A stretch of DNA of 64,000 nt from Imbroritus primus (GCA_000272025.2 AKCV02000026.1:434001-498000), one strand, 5' to 3'; positions 17,659-28,438 are shown, counted from the stretch's first letter. Notes: generated by a model from the sequence alone, not told the origin. Made by a program: numbers and translations.

Positions 17659-18264
17659 TCAGCGGGGCAGGAAAATACGCGTTTCCAGCAGGCCGAATTG
17701 CCCGAGCATGGCGATGGCCTTGCGGGCCGCGGCGTTGCCCGGCATTTGCTGGGCGACCTGCATGATGGTCTGGGCGGACGGGTGCGGCATTGGCAGCAGG
17801 GGCAGGAGTTCGCGTCGCGTCAGGCCAAGCAGGGACCAGAATTCACCCAGCGCCGGCACGGCCGGCGCATGGCCTAGTGCGACGATCTCGTCGAGCAGCC
17901 CGGGCAGGTCGTTGCGGCCGAGAATGTCCTGCAGGACGCGTTTGTCGCTTGCATGGGCGCGTAGCAGCAGCGCGTATTCCCGCAGCGTTGCCCAGTGGCT
18001 GGCACGGATCATCTGCGTCAGGGCATGGCTGCCATCGGGAGCCTGTGCGGCCAGCAGGTCGGTACGGCTTTCCGGGTCCAGGCGGGAAATGCTCGCCTGC
18101 AGGTCCGGCTGTGTGCGACAGGCGCGGATGACTTCGGTGTGGCCGCCGCTCAGCAGATGAAACAGCATGGTGCTGTTCAGGCCTGTGGACGGGGCGGATC
18201 CGGCCGGTTGCCGGCAGGCGGCAATCAGGTGTTCGACCGAATGAATGTAAGCTTCCTGCAACAT
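17659..18264 (-). CDS. Hypothetical helical protein
   Basis: A 201-residue protein that I do not recognise. It starts MLQEAYIHSVEHLIAAC after a good AGGTG ribosome site. There is no signal peptide or membrane helix. The body looks all-helical, with leucine-rich repeating units (SGGHTEVIRACRTQPDLQ, GSHALTQMIRASHWATLREYALLL, DKRVLQDILGRNDLPGLLDEIVALG) reminiscent of ankyrin or other helical-repeat proteins, and ends RIFLPR. It is the last gene of the run before a gap leading to glnS. No function is proposed. Confidence 0.65.
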   Translation of the reverse strand: MLQEAYIHSVEHLIAACRQPAGSAPSTGLNSTMLFHLLSGGHTEVIRACRTQPDLQASISRLDPESRTDLLAAQAPDGSHALTQMIRASHWATLREYALLLRAHASDKRVLQDILGRNDLPGLLDEIVALGHAPAVPALGEFWSLLGLTRRELLPLLPMPHPSAQTIMQVAQQMPGNAAARKAIAMLGQFGLLETRIFLPR

Positions 18265-18461
18265 ATCACCTCTCGCAAAGCATCGCCCCGACCTGCCTGG
18301 AAACACTGCCACGCAAACCGCCCGACGCGCCTGTGTGGGACGGCCGGGGAGGGGGGAGCCCGCCCTTGGTGCGGACGAGCGTTGATATTGGATCACACCA
18401 CAGTGTAGACCCTGAGACGCAGAAATACAGGAAAAAAGTGCTGGTTTTTTAGCAAACCGAT

Positions 18462-18496
18462 CCGCAGGCACGGTCCAACAGGACGCGCGCCTGCGG
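18462..18496 (-). terminator. Candidate terminator after glnS
   Basis: Inverted repeat ccgcaggc (18462-18469) / gcctgcgg (18489-18496), with an inner gtcc/ggac pair, just beyond the glnS stop. The T-run is displaced, so it is weak as an intrinsic terminator. Confidence 0.4.
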
Positions 18497-18503
18497 GCCG
18501 TGA

Positions 18504-20240
18504 TCACTTGCCCCAGCTGTCCTTGAGGCCGACGATACGGTTAAAAACCGGCGGTTTGCCCGGTTGGGTATCGACCCGGTCAGCCACGAAATAGCCGTGG
18601 CGCTCGAACTGGAAGCGGTCTTCCGGTCTGGCCGTGGCTAGGCCAGGCTCGAGATAGGCCGTGAGCGTCCGCTTGGAGTCCGGGTTCAGTGCCTGGAGAA
18701 AATCCCGGCCGCCGGCGTCTGGGTGGGGTTCCTTGAACAGCCGGTCGTACAGGCGCACTTCGGCGGCGCACGCATGTGCGGCGCTGACCCAGTGGATATT
18801 GCCCTTCACCTTCACGCTGTCGGCCCCCGGCGTGCCGCTCTTGGTCTCCGGCAGGTAGGTGGCGCGCACGGCGGTGATATTGCCATCCGCATCCTTGTCG
18901 CAACCGGTGCATTCGATGACATAGCCGTAGCGCAGCCGCACCTTGTTGCCCGGGAACAGGCGGAAGTAGCCCTTGGGCGGCTCCTCCTGGAAATCCTCGC
19001 GTTCGATCCACAGTTCGCGCGACAGCGGAAACTCGCGCTTGCCGAGTTCCGGCTTCTTGGGGTGGACCGGTGCGGTGCAGGTCTCGCTCTGGCCTTCCGG
19101 GTAGTTGTCGATGATCAGCTTGAGCGGGTCGAGCACGGCCACGGCGCGTGGCGCGCGGGCGTCGAGATCGTCGCGCACCGCGCCTTCGAGCACGCTCATG
19201 TCGATCCAGCTGTCGGCCTTGGAGACGCCGATGCGTTCACAGAATAGCTGGATGCTTTCTGGCGTGTAGCCGCGGCGGCGGATACCGACCAGTGTCGGCA
19301 TGCGTGGGTCATCCCAGCCGTCCACCCGCTTTTCATTCACCAGCTGCAGCAGCTTGCGCTTGCTGGTGATGGCGTAGGTCAGGTTGAGCCGCGCGAATTC
19401 ATACTGATGCGGCAGCGGATCGGCGAACACCCCGGCGTCGCGCAGAGCATGCAGCACCCAGTCGTAGAGCGGCCGGTTGTTCTCGAACTCCAGCGTACAC
19501 AGCGAATGCGTGATCGATTCCAGCGCATCGGACACGCAATGCGTGAAGTCGTACATCGGGTAGATGCACCACGCGTCGCCGGTGCGGTGATGATGCGCAT
19601 GGCGGATGCGGTACAGGATCGGGTCGCGCATCACGATATTGGGCGCGGCCATGTCGATCTTGGCGCGGAGCACGTGTGCGCCGTCCGGGTATTTGCCGGC
19701 GCGCATGTCGCGGAACAGCTGCAGGTTCTCCTCGACGCTGCGCGTGCGCCAGGGCGAGGGCGTGCCGGGTTCCGAGAAGTTGCCGCGCGTGGCGGCGATG
19801 GTTTCGGCATCCTGGCTGTCGACATAGGCCTTGCCGGCCTGGATCAGCAATTCGGCAAACTGGTAGAGCCGCTCGAAATAGTCGCTGGCGTAGTGCAGAT
19901 GCGCCGTGCCGCCTTGCTCCCACGAAAAGCCGAGCCAGCGCACCGAGTCGATGATGGTATCGACATATTCGGTGTCTTCCTTGACCGGGTTCGTATCGTC
20001 AAAGCGCAGATGGCAGCGGCCGCCGAAATCGCGTGCCAGGCCAAAGTTCAGGCAGATGCTCTTGGCGTGACCAATGTGCAGGTAGCCGTTCGGCTCCGGC
20101 GGGAAACGGGTAATGACGGTCGGCAGCGGCTGGCCGGCGGCATCCTTGCGGTGCGCATGCTTGCCGCTGGCAAGGTCGTGTTCGATCAAGGCCCGGACGA
20201 AATTGGAAGCGGGCGGCGTGGCGTTGTCGTGTTGGCTCAT
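18504..20240 (-). CDS. glnS: Glutaminyl-tRNA synthetase
   Basis: A 578-residue class I synthetase that charges tRNA-Gln. The HIGH-type signature [17 protein letters not shown] is at about 45-61, the KMSKS equivalent is [12 protein letters not shown], and [21 protein letters not shown] marks GlnS/GltX. The C-terminal beta-barrel anticodon domain contains [16 protein letters not shown]. GlnRS is typical of gamma- and beta-proteobacteria and removes the need to charge Gln through GatCAB. The start is the ATG at 20240. Confidence 0.97.
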   Translation of the reverse strand: MSQHDNATPPASNFVRALIEHDLASGKHAHRKDAAGQPLPTVITRFPPEPNGYLHIGHAKSICLNFGLARDFGGRCHLRFDDTNPVKEDTEYVDTIIDSVRWLGFSWEQGGTAHLHYASDYFERLYQFAELLIQAGKAYVDSQDAETIAATRGNFSEPGTPSPWRTRSVEENLQLFRDMRAGKYPDGAHVLRAKIDMAAPNIVMRDPILYRIRHAHHHRTGDAWCIYPMYDFTHCVSDALESITHSLCTLEFENNRPLYDWVLHALRDAGVFADPLPHQYEFARLNLTYAITSKRKLLQLVNEKRVDGWDDPRMPTLVGIRRRGYTPESIQLFCERIGVSKADSWIDMSVLEGAVRDDLDARAPRAVAVLDPLKLIIDNYPEGQSETCTAPVHPKKPELGKREFPLSRELWIEREDFQEEPPKGYFRLFPGNKVRLRYGYVIECTGCDKDADGNITAVRATYLPETKSGTPGADSVKVKGNIHWVSAAHACAAEVRLYDRLFKEPHPDAGGRDFLQALNPDSKRTLTAYLEPGLATARPEDRFQFERHGYFVADRVDTQPGKPPVFNRIVGLKDSWGK

Positions 20241-20354
20241 ATCAGATGGTGTGCGTCGATCTTGCGATTCTACCGCGCCGGCGCGGAATCCACGCGGATT
20301 GGATGCCCCGGGTGGCTTTTCGGGGCAAGGCAGATGCCATGGTGAGGGTACAAA

Positions 20355-20383
20355 TGAAAATCGGGCACCCGAGGGTGCCCGAT
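20355..20383 (-). terminator. Terminator after tctA
   Basis: Perfect 11-bp stem atcgggcaccc (20360-20370) / gggtgcccgat (20373-20383). Read on the minus strand it is followed by tttcattt. It closes the tctBA transcript before glnS. Confidence 0.8.
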
Positions 20384-20409
20384 CAGGGATGCCGCCAGGG
20401 GCGACAGTC

Positions 20410-21912
20410 TTACTCTTCCTGGAAGGCTTCTTCGCGCTTCTTCTTGATCGACGGCAGGGCCACGATGGCGACCAGCACGGCGGCGGCGATCAGCAGGCTC
20501 AGCGACAGCGGACGCGTCACGAACACCGAGAACTCGCCGCGCGACAGCAGCAGGGCGCGCCGGAAGTTTTCTTCCATCATCGGTCCGAGCACGAAGCCGA
20601 GCAGCAGCGGGGCCGGTTCCATGCGCAGCTTGATGAAGATGTAGCCGAGCACGCCGAAGGCCGCAGTCTGGAACACGTCGAAGGTCGTATTCTGCACCGA
20701 GTACACACCGATACAGCAGAACACCAGGATCGCCGGGTACAGGAAGCGGTAGGGCACGGTCAGCAGCTTCACCCAGATACCGATCATCGGCAGGTTCAGG
20801 ATGATCAGGATCAGGTTACCGATCCACATCGAGGCGATCAGGCCCCAGAACAGCGAGGGGTTGCTGGTCATCACCTGCGGACCCGGCTGGATGTTGTGGA
20901 TGGTCATCGCACCGACCATCAGCGCCATCACGGCGTTCGGCGGAATACCGAGCGTCAGCAGCGGGATGAACGAGGTCTGGGCGGCCGAGTTGTTGGCCGA
21001 TTCCGGACCGGCCACGCCTTCGATGGCACCTTTGCCGAATTCTTCCGGATGCCGCGACGACTTCTTCTCCAGCGTATAGGCTGCAAACGAAGCCAGCGCC
21101 GCGCCGCCGCCCGGCAGGATGCCTAGGGCCGAACCCAGTGCCGTACCACGCAGGATGGCAGGGATCATGCGCTTGAAGTCTTCCTTGGTCGGATACAGCG
21201 AAGTGATCGCGTTGAGGAAGGTTTCGCGCTTTTCCTTTTGTTCGAGGTTGGCGATGATTTCAGCGAAGCCGAACACACCCATGGCCATCGACACGAAGTT
21301 CAGGCCGTCGGTCAGTTCCGGCACGTCGAACGAGAAGCGCGCCGCGCCCGAGTTGACGTCGGTACCCACGAGACCCAGCAGCAGGCCGAGCACGATCATG
21401 CCGATTGCCTTGACCAGCGAACCGGAGGCCAGCACCACGGCGCCGATCAGGCCGACGACCATCAGCGAGAAGTACTCGGCGGGGCCGAACTTGAAGGCCA
21501 CTTCCGCCAGCGGGGCAGCAAAGGCGGCCAGGATCAGCGTGGCCACGCAGCCGGCGAAGAACGAACCGATGCCGGCGGTGGCCAGCGCCACGCCAGCGCG
21601 GCCGCGCTTGGCCATCTGGTAGCCGTCCAGTGTGGTCACCACGGAAGATGACTCACCGGGCAGGTTCACCAGAATAGCCGTGGTGGAGCCGCCGTACTGC
21701 GCACCGTAGTAGATACCGGCCAGCATGATCAGTGCAGCCACCGGCGGCAGGGCATAGGGGGCCGGCAGCAGCATGGCGATCGTGGCGAGTGGGCCCAGGC
21801 CAGGCAGCACGCCGATCAGCGTTCCGAGGATACAGCCCAGAAAGGCGTAGGCCAGGTTCTGGAAAGTCAGCGCCGTGGAAAACCCAAGCGCGAGATTGTC
21901 AAATAGTTCCAT
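20410..21912 (-). CDS. tctA: Tripartite tricarboxylate transporter permease, TctA family
   Basis: A 500-residue large permease of the TTT family, which with TctB and a periplasmic TctC/Bug protein imports carboxylates such as citrate. About twelve hydrophobic segments are present; the first includes the characteristic [21 protein letters not shown] at about 35-55, and the internal duplicate is [20 protein letters not shown] at about 275. It lies 23 bp after tctB on the same strand. No binding-protein gene is adjacent, so the substrate cannot be assigned. Confidence 0.93.
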   Translation of the reverse strand: MELFDNLALGFSTALTFQNLAYAFLGCILGTLIGVLPGLGPLATIAMLLPAPYALPPVAALIMLAGIYYGAQYGGSTTAILVNLPGESSSVVTTLDGYQMAKRGRAGVALATAGIGSFFAGCVATLILAAFAAPLAEVAFKFGPAEYFSLMVVGLIGAVVLASGSLVKAIGMIVLGLLLGLVGTDVNSGAARFSFDVPELTDGLNFVSMAMGVFGFAEIIANLEQKEKRETFLNAITSLYPTKEDFKRMIPAILRGTALGSALGILPGGGAALASFAAYTLEKKSSRHPEEFGKGAIEGVAGPESANNSAAQTSFIPLLTLGIPPNAVMALMVGAMTIHNIQPGPQVMTSNPSLFWGLIASMWIGNLILIILNLPMIGIWVKLLTVPYRFLYPAILVFCCIGVYSVQNTTFDVFQTAAFGVLGYIFIKLRMEPAPLLLGFVLGPMMEENFRRALLLSRGEFSVFVTRPLSLSLLIAAAVLVAIVALPSIKKKREEAFQEE

Positions 21913-21935
21913 CGTTCTCTCAGTGGGTTAACCAA

Positions 21936-22400
21936 TCAAGGTGCAATGAATGCCGGCCAGATCGGGAATTGGAGATTCAGGCCGTAGACAAAGGCGCCCA
22001 TGGCGAAGGCGATCAGGAAGATGATGTTCAGGATCGTGCCTTTCCAGCCGAATTCGTGGCTGGCCATGCTCGATACGAGAATCAGTACCACCAGCGACAG
22101 CACGAGGCCGAGCGGGCGCAGGAGCAGGCCAAAGAGCACGACCGCACCCAGGATCCACAGCAGGGTCTTGATGTCCCAGCGATCGAGTTTGTCGACCTCA
22201 CCCTTGGAACTCAGGGACTGGATCGTGACGATCAGGCCGAGAATGGCCAGCACGATGCCGAGCCAGAACGGAAAGTATCCCGGTCCCATCTTGGCTGCCG
22301 TGCCCATCGAGTACGTTCGGGCAACCAGGGCGAAGCCAAGGCCCACGGCCAGATAGAACAGGCCGGAGAAAAAGTCCTTTTGGCTGCGTATCTGCAACAT
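21936..22400 (-). CDS. tctB: Tripartite tricarboxylate transporter small subunit, TctB family
   Basis: A 154-residue protein with four membrane helices (FFSGLFYLAVGLGFALVA, YFPFWLGIVLAILGLIVTI, TLLWILGAVVLFGLLLRPLGLVLSL, and a last one ending LNLQFPIWPAFI) and the family motif YSMGTAAKMGPGYFP. The start at 22400 (MLQIRSQKDFF) is chosen since a GAGGAGAACA ribosome site lies directly upstream. It heads a tctBA pair. Confidence 0.9.
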   Translation of the reverse strand: MLQIRSQKDFFSGLFYLAVGLGFALVARTYSMGTAAKMGPGYFPFWLGIVLAILGLIVTIQSLSSKGEVDKLDRWDIKTLLWILGAVVLFGLLLRPLGLVLSLVVLILVSSMASHEFGWKGTILNIIFLIAFAMGAFVYGLNLQFPIWPAFIAP

Positions 22401-22791
22401 TGTTCTCCTCAAAATAGAGTTGGGGCAGCAAGGTTCGATGCACGAATCCAGAGGCACCTTCCTTGGTTAGCGTGCACGTTAAGGAGATCAGCTTTCAACG
22501 ACCTTTCATTTGCTTACAATTTGGAAAGAAATTGGCAAGATTCAGGGTTATTCCCTAGGGCGGGCGTGAGGCAAGGGAGAGCGCTTGGCGCAGAAGCGCG
22601 CAAAGGATCATGCTGTCCACGCAGCCGCAGCAGCGATGGGTGCCAGTAGCCATGGGGCCACGGTCTCCGGCCGGATGTGGGCTTATGCAAGGATGTGCCG
22701 TGAGCGGATGCGCGAGGCGGGGTGAGGCGGGCGGCGGAGGGGGGGAGCGGCAGCCTCGATGCTTACGAAACGGAGAGACTCGGGGAAATGT
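22401..22791. other. Intergenic region upstream of tctB
   Basis: 391 bases without a supported gene. On the minus strand a candidate promoter is seen: -35 ttgcca (22538-22533), 16-bp spacer, -10 taagca (22516-22511), about 110 bp before tctB. The stretch from 22600 on is GC-rich with G-runs and shows nothing else. Confidence 0.3.
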
Positions 22792-23247
22792 TCAGCCCAT
22801 CCCGATGCCGCGCGCCATGAGTGCGGCGCAGAGCGGCAAAAAGATGAGCAGGTGGGCTTCCAGCATGACCCAGCGGCGCGTCTTCGCCAGTTCGGCGGGC
22901 AGTGGCACGAAATCCGGCAGCCGGCGGGCCTGCTTCTTCCAGCGGAAGAACGTCAGCGTCGGCTTGATCGAGAGCAGGGCAATCAGGACAAACAGTCCGA
23001 TCTTGGCGTGGAACCAGGGATTGGTCATGTAGAACGCCAGCCCCTTGGGGCTCATGAGCAAGCGGCCGACGCCGGTGCCCAGCGTCAGGATGGCCATCAG
23101 GAAATAGACGGCGTCGTAGCGCATGAGCCGTGCGAGGATCGATGGCGTCATGCCGGGGCGCAGTACCACTGCTTCGGCGGTCAGGGCTCCCACCAGACCG
23201 AAGATCGACAGGTAGTGCAAGAAGGCGAGCAATGCGTCGGACAGCAT
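22792..23247 (-). CDS. DUF2214 family membrane protein
   Basis: A 151-residue inner-membrane protein with four helices: LLAFLHYLSIFGLVGALTAEAVVL, DAVYFLMAILTLGTGVGRLL, WFHAKIGLFVLIALLSI and MLEAHLLIFLPLCAALMARGI. The conserved H in LHYLS and in WFHAKIG and the pattern as a whole fit DUF2214, a small relative of CopD-like four-helix membrane proteins; function unknown. It stands alone between the CoA-transferase and the tct genes. Confidence 0.8.
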   Translation of the reverse strand: MLSDALLAFLHYLSIFGLVGALTAEAVVLRPGMTPSILARLMRYDAVYFLMAILTLGTGVGRLLMSPKGLAFYMTNPWFHAKIGLFVLIALLSIKPTLTFFRWKKQARRLPDFVPLPAELAKTRRWVMLEAHLLIFLPLCAALMARGIGMG

Positions 23248-23350
23248 GAGGACTCCTGCAAGGTAGATCAGTGCGCCGGGCCGAGGGGCGGCCAGCGGAG
23301 CGCGTGGCCCGGGTGGGCGTGGTCAGGGGCGTTTCGGGATTCCTGCATGG

Positions 23351-24571
23351 CTATATCTTTCCCGCCGTGCGCAAGGCGGCGATACGTCCGTCGTCGTAGC
23401 CGAGGACCTCACGCAGTACGCTTTCCGTATGCTCGCCGAGCAGAGGCGGGTGGCGCATGGCCTGTGCAGGCGTGCCGCTCATGCGGACAGGGCTGCCCAC
23501 GAGCTTGACCAGTTCGGCGGTCGGGTGCGGCAGGTCGACGCGCAGGCCGCGGGCGACGACCTGGGGATCCTCGAACACTTCGTCGAGCGTATTGATCGGC
23601 CCGCAGGGAACGCCTGCGCGCTCGAGCGTGGCGATCCAGTCACTCTTGCTGCGCTTTTCAATCAACGCGGCGATCTGCGGGACCAGCATGTCGCGGTGGC
23701 GTACGCGTTCCGGATTGGTGGCAAAGCGGGGGTCGTCGGCCAGCTCGGGCGCACCGGCAGCTTGCGCGAACTTGCGGAACTGACCGTCGTTGCCCACGGC
23801 CAGGATGATCCAGCTATCCGCAGTGCGAAATGCCTGGTACGGCACGATGTTCGGATGGGCGTTGCCCCAGCGGCCCGGCGCCCGGCCACTGGCGAGGGAA
23901 TTGGTGTTCATGTTCGCGAGCATGGCGACCTGCACGTCGAGCAGCGCCATGTCGATGTACTGCCCTTCGCCCGTCCGGTCGCGGTGCGCGAGCGCGGCCA
24001 GCACCCCGATGGTTGCGTACATGCCGGTCATTAGGTCGGAAATGGCAATGCCGGCTTTCTGCGGGCCGCCGCCGGGCAGCGCGTCGCGTTCGCCGGTAAT
24101 GCTCATGAAGCCGCCCATGCCCTGGATGATGAAGTCATAGCCGGCCCGTGCCGCATAGGGGCCCGTCTGGCCAAAGCCGGTAATCGAGCAATAGATCAGG
24201 TCGGGTTTGATGGCACGCAGGCTGTCGTAGTCGAGCCCATATTTCTTCAGCTGGCCAACCTTGTAGTTCTCCAGCACGACGTCGCTGTGCGCCACGAGGT
24301 CGCGGATCACGGCCTGGCCCTCGGGGCTGGCAATGTCTATGGTCACGGAACGCTTGTTGCGGTTGGCCGCCAGGTAATAGGCGGCCTCGGCGGTGTCGTT
24401 GCCCTCCGGGTCGCGCAGGTAGGGCGGCCCCCAGGTGCGGGTGTCGTCGCCAGCGCCCGGCCGCTCGATCTTGATGACGTCGGCCCCGAAATCCGCCAGG
24501 TTCTGGGCACACCATGGGCCAGCCAGAATGCGGGTAAGGTCGAGCACGCGGATATGGCTCAGCGCTCCCAT
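23351..24571 (-). CDS. CaiB/BaiF (class III) CoA-transferase
   Basis: A 406-residue class III CoA-transferase, an enzyme type that moves CoA between organic acids. It opens GALSHIRVLDLTRILAGPWCAQNLADFGADVIKIE, then RNKRSVTIDIASPEGQAVI, SDVVLENYKVGQLKKYGLDY and SITGFGQTGPYAARAGYD; the catalytic Asp should lie in the YIDMALLDVQVAML region. The C-terminus RMSGTPAQAMRHPPLLGEH is usual. A GGAG ribosome site supports the start at 24571. Such enzymes beside glutaryl-CoA dehydrogenase genes often use glutarate; here gcdH is 20 kb away, so the substrate is open. Confidence 0.88.
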   Translation of the reverse strand: MGALSHIRVLDLTRILAGPWCAQNLADFGADVIKIERPGAGDDTRTWGPPYLRDPEGNDTAEAAYYLAANRNKRSVTIDIASPEGQAVIRDLVAHSDVVLENYKVGQLKKYGLDYDSLRAIKPDLIYCSITGFGQTGPYAARAGYDFIIQGMGGFMSITGERDALPGGGPQKAGIAISDLMTGMYATIGVLAALAHRDRTGEGQYIDMALLDVQVAMLANMNTNSLASGRAPGRWGNAHPNIVPYQAFRTADSWIILAVGNDGQFRKFAQAAGAPELADDPRFATNPERVRHRDMLVPQIAALIEKRSKSDWIATLERAGVPCGPINTLDEVFEDPQVVARGLRVDLPHPTAELVKLVGSPVRMSGTPAQAMRHPPLLGEHTESVLREVLGYDDGRIAALRTAGKI

Positions 24572-24689
24572 GCGGTCTCCTGTCGAAAGTTGGCGCGGCG
24601 TGCCTGGGCGGGTCCCACGTGCCGGCATGCCTGAATCGCCCACTTTAACATTCCGGACCGGCAGGGGCCCGGGGCGGTTCGCTTGGCTT

Positions 24690-24695
24690 TATAAT
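24690..24695 (+). promoter_or_regulatory. Candidate -10 box for alaS
   Basis: A perfect tataat hexamer 58 bp before the alaS ATG, in the gap between the divergent CoA-transferase and alaS. No good -35 was found at 16-18 bp. Confidence 0.45.
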
Positions 24696-24753
24696 GAAGG
24701 GTTCGCAATATCCCCAAACATTCCGCCTGCCGGCGCGCCGGCCGCCACCCAAT

Positions 24754-27381
24754 ATGAAAGTCTCCGACATCCGCAGCAAGTTCCTGTCCTTTTTCGAATC
24801 GAAAGGTCACACCATCGTGCGCTCGTCCAGCCTCGTGCCGGGCAACGATCCCACGCTGCTGTTCACCAACTCCGGCATGGTGCAGTTCAAGGATGTTTTT
24901 CTGGGTACGGAGCAGCGGCCCTACACACGTGCGACTTCGGCGCAGCGCTCGGTGCGTGCCGGCGGCAAGCACAACGACCTGGAAAACGTCGGCTACACGG
25001 CGCGGCATCACACCTTCTTCGAGATGCTCGGCAACTTCTCGTTCGGTGACTATTTCAAGCGCGATGCGATCAAGTTTGCCTGGGAACTGCTGACGACCGT
25101 CTACCAGTTGCCGCCCGAAAAGCTGTGGGTCACGGTCTATGCCGAAGACGACGAAGCCCATGACATCTGGGCCAAGGAAGTCGGCGTGCCGGTGGAACGC
25201 ATCATTCGCATTGGCGATAACAAGGGTGCGCGCTACGCTTCCGACAACTTCTGGCAGATGGCCGATACCGGTCCGTGCGGCCCGTGCTCGGAAATCTTTT
25301 ACGACCACGGTCCGGACGTGTGGGGTGGGCCTCCGGGAAGCCCCGAGGAAGATGGCGACCGCTATATCGAGATCTGGAATCTCGTGTTCATGCAGTTCAA
25401 CCGCGACGAGCAGGGCACGCTCACGCCGCTGCCCAAGCCTTGCGTGGATACCGGCATGGGCCTGGAGCGCATCGCGGCCGTGTTGCAGCATGTGCACAGT
25501 AACTACGAGATCGACTTGTTCCAGGCACTGATCCATGCAGCGGGCCGCGAGACGGCCACGGCGGATCTCGCCAATAATTCGCTCAAGGTCATTGCCGACC
25601 ATATTCGCGCCTGCTCGTTCCTGGTGGTCGATGGCGTGATTCCCGGTAACGAAGGCCGTGGCTACGTGCTGCGCCGTATCGTGCGCCGCGCGATCCGCCA
25701 TGGCTACAAGCTCGGCGTGCGCAAGCCGTTCTTCCACAAGCTCGTGGCCGAGCTGGTGGCGCAGATGGGCGACGCCTACCCCGAACTACGCGAGGCCCAG
25801 CAGCGCGTCACCGACGTGCTGCGTGCCGAGGAAGAGCGCTTCTTCGAAACCATCGAGCACGGTATGTCAATTCTCGACGCCGCCGTGGCCGACCTGAAGC
25901 AGAAGGGCGGCAAGGTGCTCGATGGCGAACTGGCATTCAAGCTGCATGACACCTACGGTTTCCCCCTCGACCTGACGCAGGACGTGGCGCGCGAGAATGA
26001 ACTGTCGGTGGACGATGCCGCGTTCGACACCGCCATGAATCGCCAGCGCGAACAGGCGCGCGCGGCCGGCAAGTTCAAGATGGCCGCCGGGCTGGAGTAC
26101 GCTGGCGCCAAGACCACGTTCCACGGCTACGACACGCTCGATCTCGAGGTGGCCAAGGTGACCGGCCTGTATGTCGACGGCCTCGCTGTCGACACGATGC
26201 AGCCGGGGCAGCAGGGCGTAGTGGTGCTCGACCATACGCCGTTCTATGCCGAATCCGGCGGCCAGGCGGGTGACCGGGGTGTATTGACCGCCGGCACCAC
26301 CGCCTTCACCGTCAGCGATACCACCAAGATCCAGCCCGATGTGTTTGGTCATCATGGCGCACTGGCCGGCGGCACGCTCAAGGTCGGCGACAGCGTGCTG
26401 GCGCGCGTCGACGCGCTGAACCGGGCCCGCACCGTGCGTAACCACTCCGCTACGCACCTGATGCACAAGGCGCTGCGCGAAGTGCTGGGCGGCCATGTCC
26501 AGCAGAAAGGTTCGCTCGTCGATGCCGACAAGACGCGCTTCGACTTCTCCCACAACGCACCGATGACCGAAGACGAAATCCGCCGCGTGGAAGCCATCGT
26601 CAACGCTGAAATTCTCCGTAACGAAGCCACCAGCGCCGAGATCATGCCGTTCGACGATGCCGTGAAGAGCGGTGCCATGGCCCTGTTCGGCGAAAAGTAT
26701 GCCGATACCGTGCGCGTGCTCGGCATTGGCTCATCGCGCGAGCTGTGCGGCGGTACGCACGTTACCCGCACGGGTGATATCGGCCTGTTCAAGATCGTCA
26801 TGGAAGGCGGCGTCGCCGCCGGTATCCGCCGCGTCGAGGCGATCACGGGCGACAACGCGCTGGCCTATCTGCAATCGCTCGACACGCGCCTGCAGGAAGC
26901 TGCGGCCGCGCTGCGCGCCCAGCCGTCCGAGCTGACGCAGCGCATCCATCAGGTGCAGGACCACGTGCGTGCGCTCGAGAAGGAACTCGAACGCCTCAAG
27001 TCCCGCATGGCCGCTTCGCAGGGCGATGAGCTCGCGCAGCAGGCTGTCGATGTGGCTGGCATCAAGGTGCTGGCCGCCCAGCTCGATGGCGCGGATACCA
27101 AGACCCTGCGCGAAACCATGGATAAGCTCAAGGACAAGCTGGCCACGGCCGCTATCGTTCTGGGTGCCGTGCAGGATGGCAAGGTCAGCCTGATCGCCGG
27201 CGTGACCGCCGATGCCACATCGCGCCTGAAGGCCGGCGAACTGGTCAACTTCGTGGCGCAGCAGGTCGGCGGCAAGGGCGGCGGGCGTCCGGACATGGCG
27301 CAGGCGGGCGGCACGGATGCGGCCGCACTGCCGGCAGCCCTGGCGGGGGTCGCCAAATGGGTGGGCGGCAAACTGGCCTGA
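24754..27381 (+). CDS. alaS: Alanyl-tRNA synthetase
   Basis: An 875-residue class II synthetase that charges tRNA-Ala. Domains in order: aminoacylation core ([18 protein letters not shown], then [32 protein letters not shown]), tRNA recognition, editing domain with the zinc ligands in [17 protein letters not shown] and [15 protein letters not shown], and a C-terminal coiled coil plus DHH-associated end ([15 protein letters not shown]). The ATG at 24754 gives the usual MKVSDIR opening. It is followed by a terminator. Confidence 0.97.
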   Translation: MKVSDIRSKFLSFFESKGHTIVRSSSLVPGNDPTLLFTNSGMVQFKDVFLGTEQRPYTRATSAQRSVRAGGKHNDLENVGYTARHHTFFEMLGNFSFGDYFKRDAIKFAWELLTTVYQLPPEKLWVTVYAEDDEAHDIWAKEVGVPVERIIRIGDNKGARYASDNFWQMADTGPCGPCSEIFYDHGPDVWGGPPGSPEEDGDRYIEIWNLVFMQFNRDEQGTLTPLPKPCVDTGMGLERIAAVLQHVHSNYEIDLFQALIHAAGRETATADLANNSLKVIADHIRACSFLVVDGVIPGNEGRGYVLRRIVRRAIRHGYKLGVRKPFFHKLVAELVAQMGDAYPELREAQQRVTDVLRAEEERFFETIEHGMSILDAAVADLKQKGGKVLDGELAFKLHDTYGFPLDLTQDVARENELSVDDAAFDTAMNRQREQARAAGKFKMAAGLEYAGAKTTFHGYDTLDLEVAKVTGLYVDGLAVDTMQPGQQGVVVLDHTPFYAESGGQAGDRGVLTAGTTAFTVSDTTKIQPDVFGHHGALAGGTLKVGDSVLARVDALNRARTVRNHSATHLMHKALREVLGGHVQQKGSLVDADKTRFDFSHNAPMTEDEIRRVEAIVNAEILRNEATSAEIMPFDDAVKSGAMALFGEKYADTVRVLGIGSSRELCGGTHVTRTGDIGLFKIVMEGGVAAGIRRVEAITGDNALAYLQSLDTRLQEAAAALRAQPSELTQRIHQVQDHVRALEKELERLKSRMAASQGDELAQQAVDVAGIKVLAAQLDGADTKTLRETMDKLKDKLATAAIVLGAVQDGKVSLIAGVTADATSRLKAGELVNFVAQQVGGKGGGRPDMAQAGGTDAAALPAALAGVAKWVGGKLA

Positions 27382-27430
27382 TTTTCATATTGCGTTGGCG
27401 GGCCCCATGCCTGGGGCCGACAGCATCTGC

Positions 27431-27456
27431 GGGACGCATGACGCGTCCCGTTTTTC
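27431..27456 (+). terminator. Terminator after alaS
   Basis: Stem gggacgc (27431-27437) / gcgtccc (27443-27449), followed by gtttttcttt, 50 bp after the alaS stop. Confidence 0.85.
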
Positions 27457-27640
27457 TTTGGCGCGAGGGATTGCATCCATCCGGGGTGATAGCCATTGGC
27501 TGGTAGCCCGCGGAGCAGGAGGGTTACCAAGGATCCCAACGCGAGAGCCTCGGCTCGAGGCGTCTGTATCGCCAGCGCCGGCCCATCCGGCCAACATTGC
27601 TACTGCCTTTGAACGTGGCACGTCGTGCGCGCTCAGCCGT

Positions 27641-28405
27641 TCACGGCGTGGCAGGCGTCGCATCCCTGCTTGGCGGCGCACAGGCCGCGGCGCCAGCCAT
27701 CTCGTCCGGTCCCGCGCCAGCTACGTCGGCCGTGGCCTCTATCCGATAACCTTGTGCGTACAGCGTGCGCAGCACCACACCCGTTTCGGGCGACAGATAA
27801 AGCTTCTTGCGCAGTTTATAGATGTACTGCTCCAGCGAGCGTTCGGCCACTTCACGCGTGCTGGACCACACGATCCGGGACAGCTGTTCCCGCGAAAAGT
27901 TAACGCCCGGATTGGCCAGCAGCACTGCCGCCAGCTGGTATTCGCGAGCCGTCAGCGCGATCACTTCGTCATCCAGCAGCACCCGGCAGTTGCGCCGGTC
28001 CAGTGCATAACGGCCGATGCAGACCATGCCGGCCTGGGTTGGGTAAGGTGATTGATGTAGTACCCGCCCAGCGCGAACCGACAGTTCGTCGAGATTCACC
28101 GGGCCGGTGACAATGTCGGCCGCATCGGAATCGAGGGCGGCCTGCATGGCGTAGGTGCTCGAGAACGTCCCCACCACCAGTAATGGCACCTTGCAGCCAT
28201 GGGATGCCCGCCATTGGCAGAGCATGCTATGCCGGTTGTACTGCAACGCCGCATCCACGATCACCATCGAAAACGATTTGCTGCGCAATGCACGAATCAG
28301 CGGCATGTCATCGCCATATGCTTCCGTCGAATATTGAAGCGTTAATCCGACCTGATTAACAGAGCGTATCAGGTCGAGGTTTTTTGAAAGAATGGCAACC
28401 TGCAT
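27641..28405 (-). CDS. Atypical OmpR/PhoB-type response regulator
   Basis: A 254-residue protein with a receiver-like N-terminal domain (1-120) and an OmpR-type winged helix (about 130-225: LTAREYQLAAVLLANPGVNFSREQLSRIVW, then SLEQYIYKLRKKL and VLRTLYAQGYRI). The receiver is degenerate: the acidic pair after the first strand is replaced (AILSKNLD), and the conserved Lys position reads VTGPVN; an Asp at about 51 (VIVDAAL) is at the phosphorylation position. It may thus work without phosphorylation. The last 25 residues are Ala/Pro-rich. No histidine kinase is adjacent. It is divergent from the adhesin gene and probably controls it and itself. Confidence 0.85.
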   Translation of the reverse strand: MQVAILSKNLDLIRSVNQVGLTLQYSTEAYGDDMPLIRALRSKSFSMVIVDAALQYNRHSMLCQWRASHGCKVPLLVVGTFSSTYAMQAALDSDAADIVTGPVNLDELSVRAGRVLHQSPYPTQAGMVCIGRYALDRRNCRVLLDDEVIALTAREYQLAAVLLANPGVNFSREQLSRIVWSSTREVAERSLEQYIYKLRKKLYLSPETGVVLRTLYAQGYRIEATADVAGAGPDEMAGAAACAPPSRDATPATP

Positions 28406-28438
28406 TTATGATTATTCTTTGATGGGTAATGCTGATTT

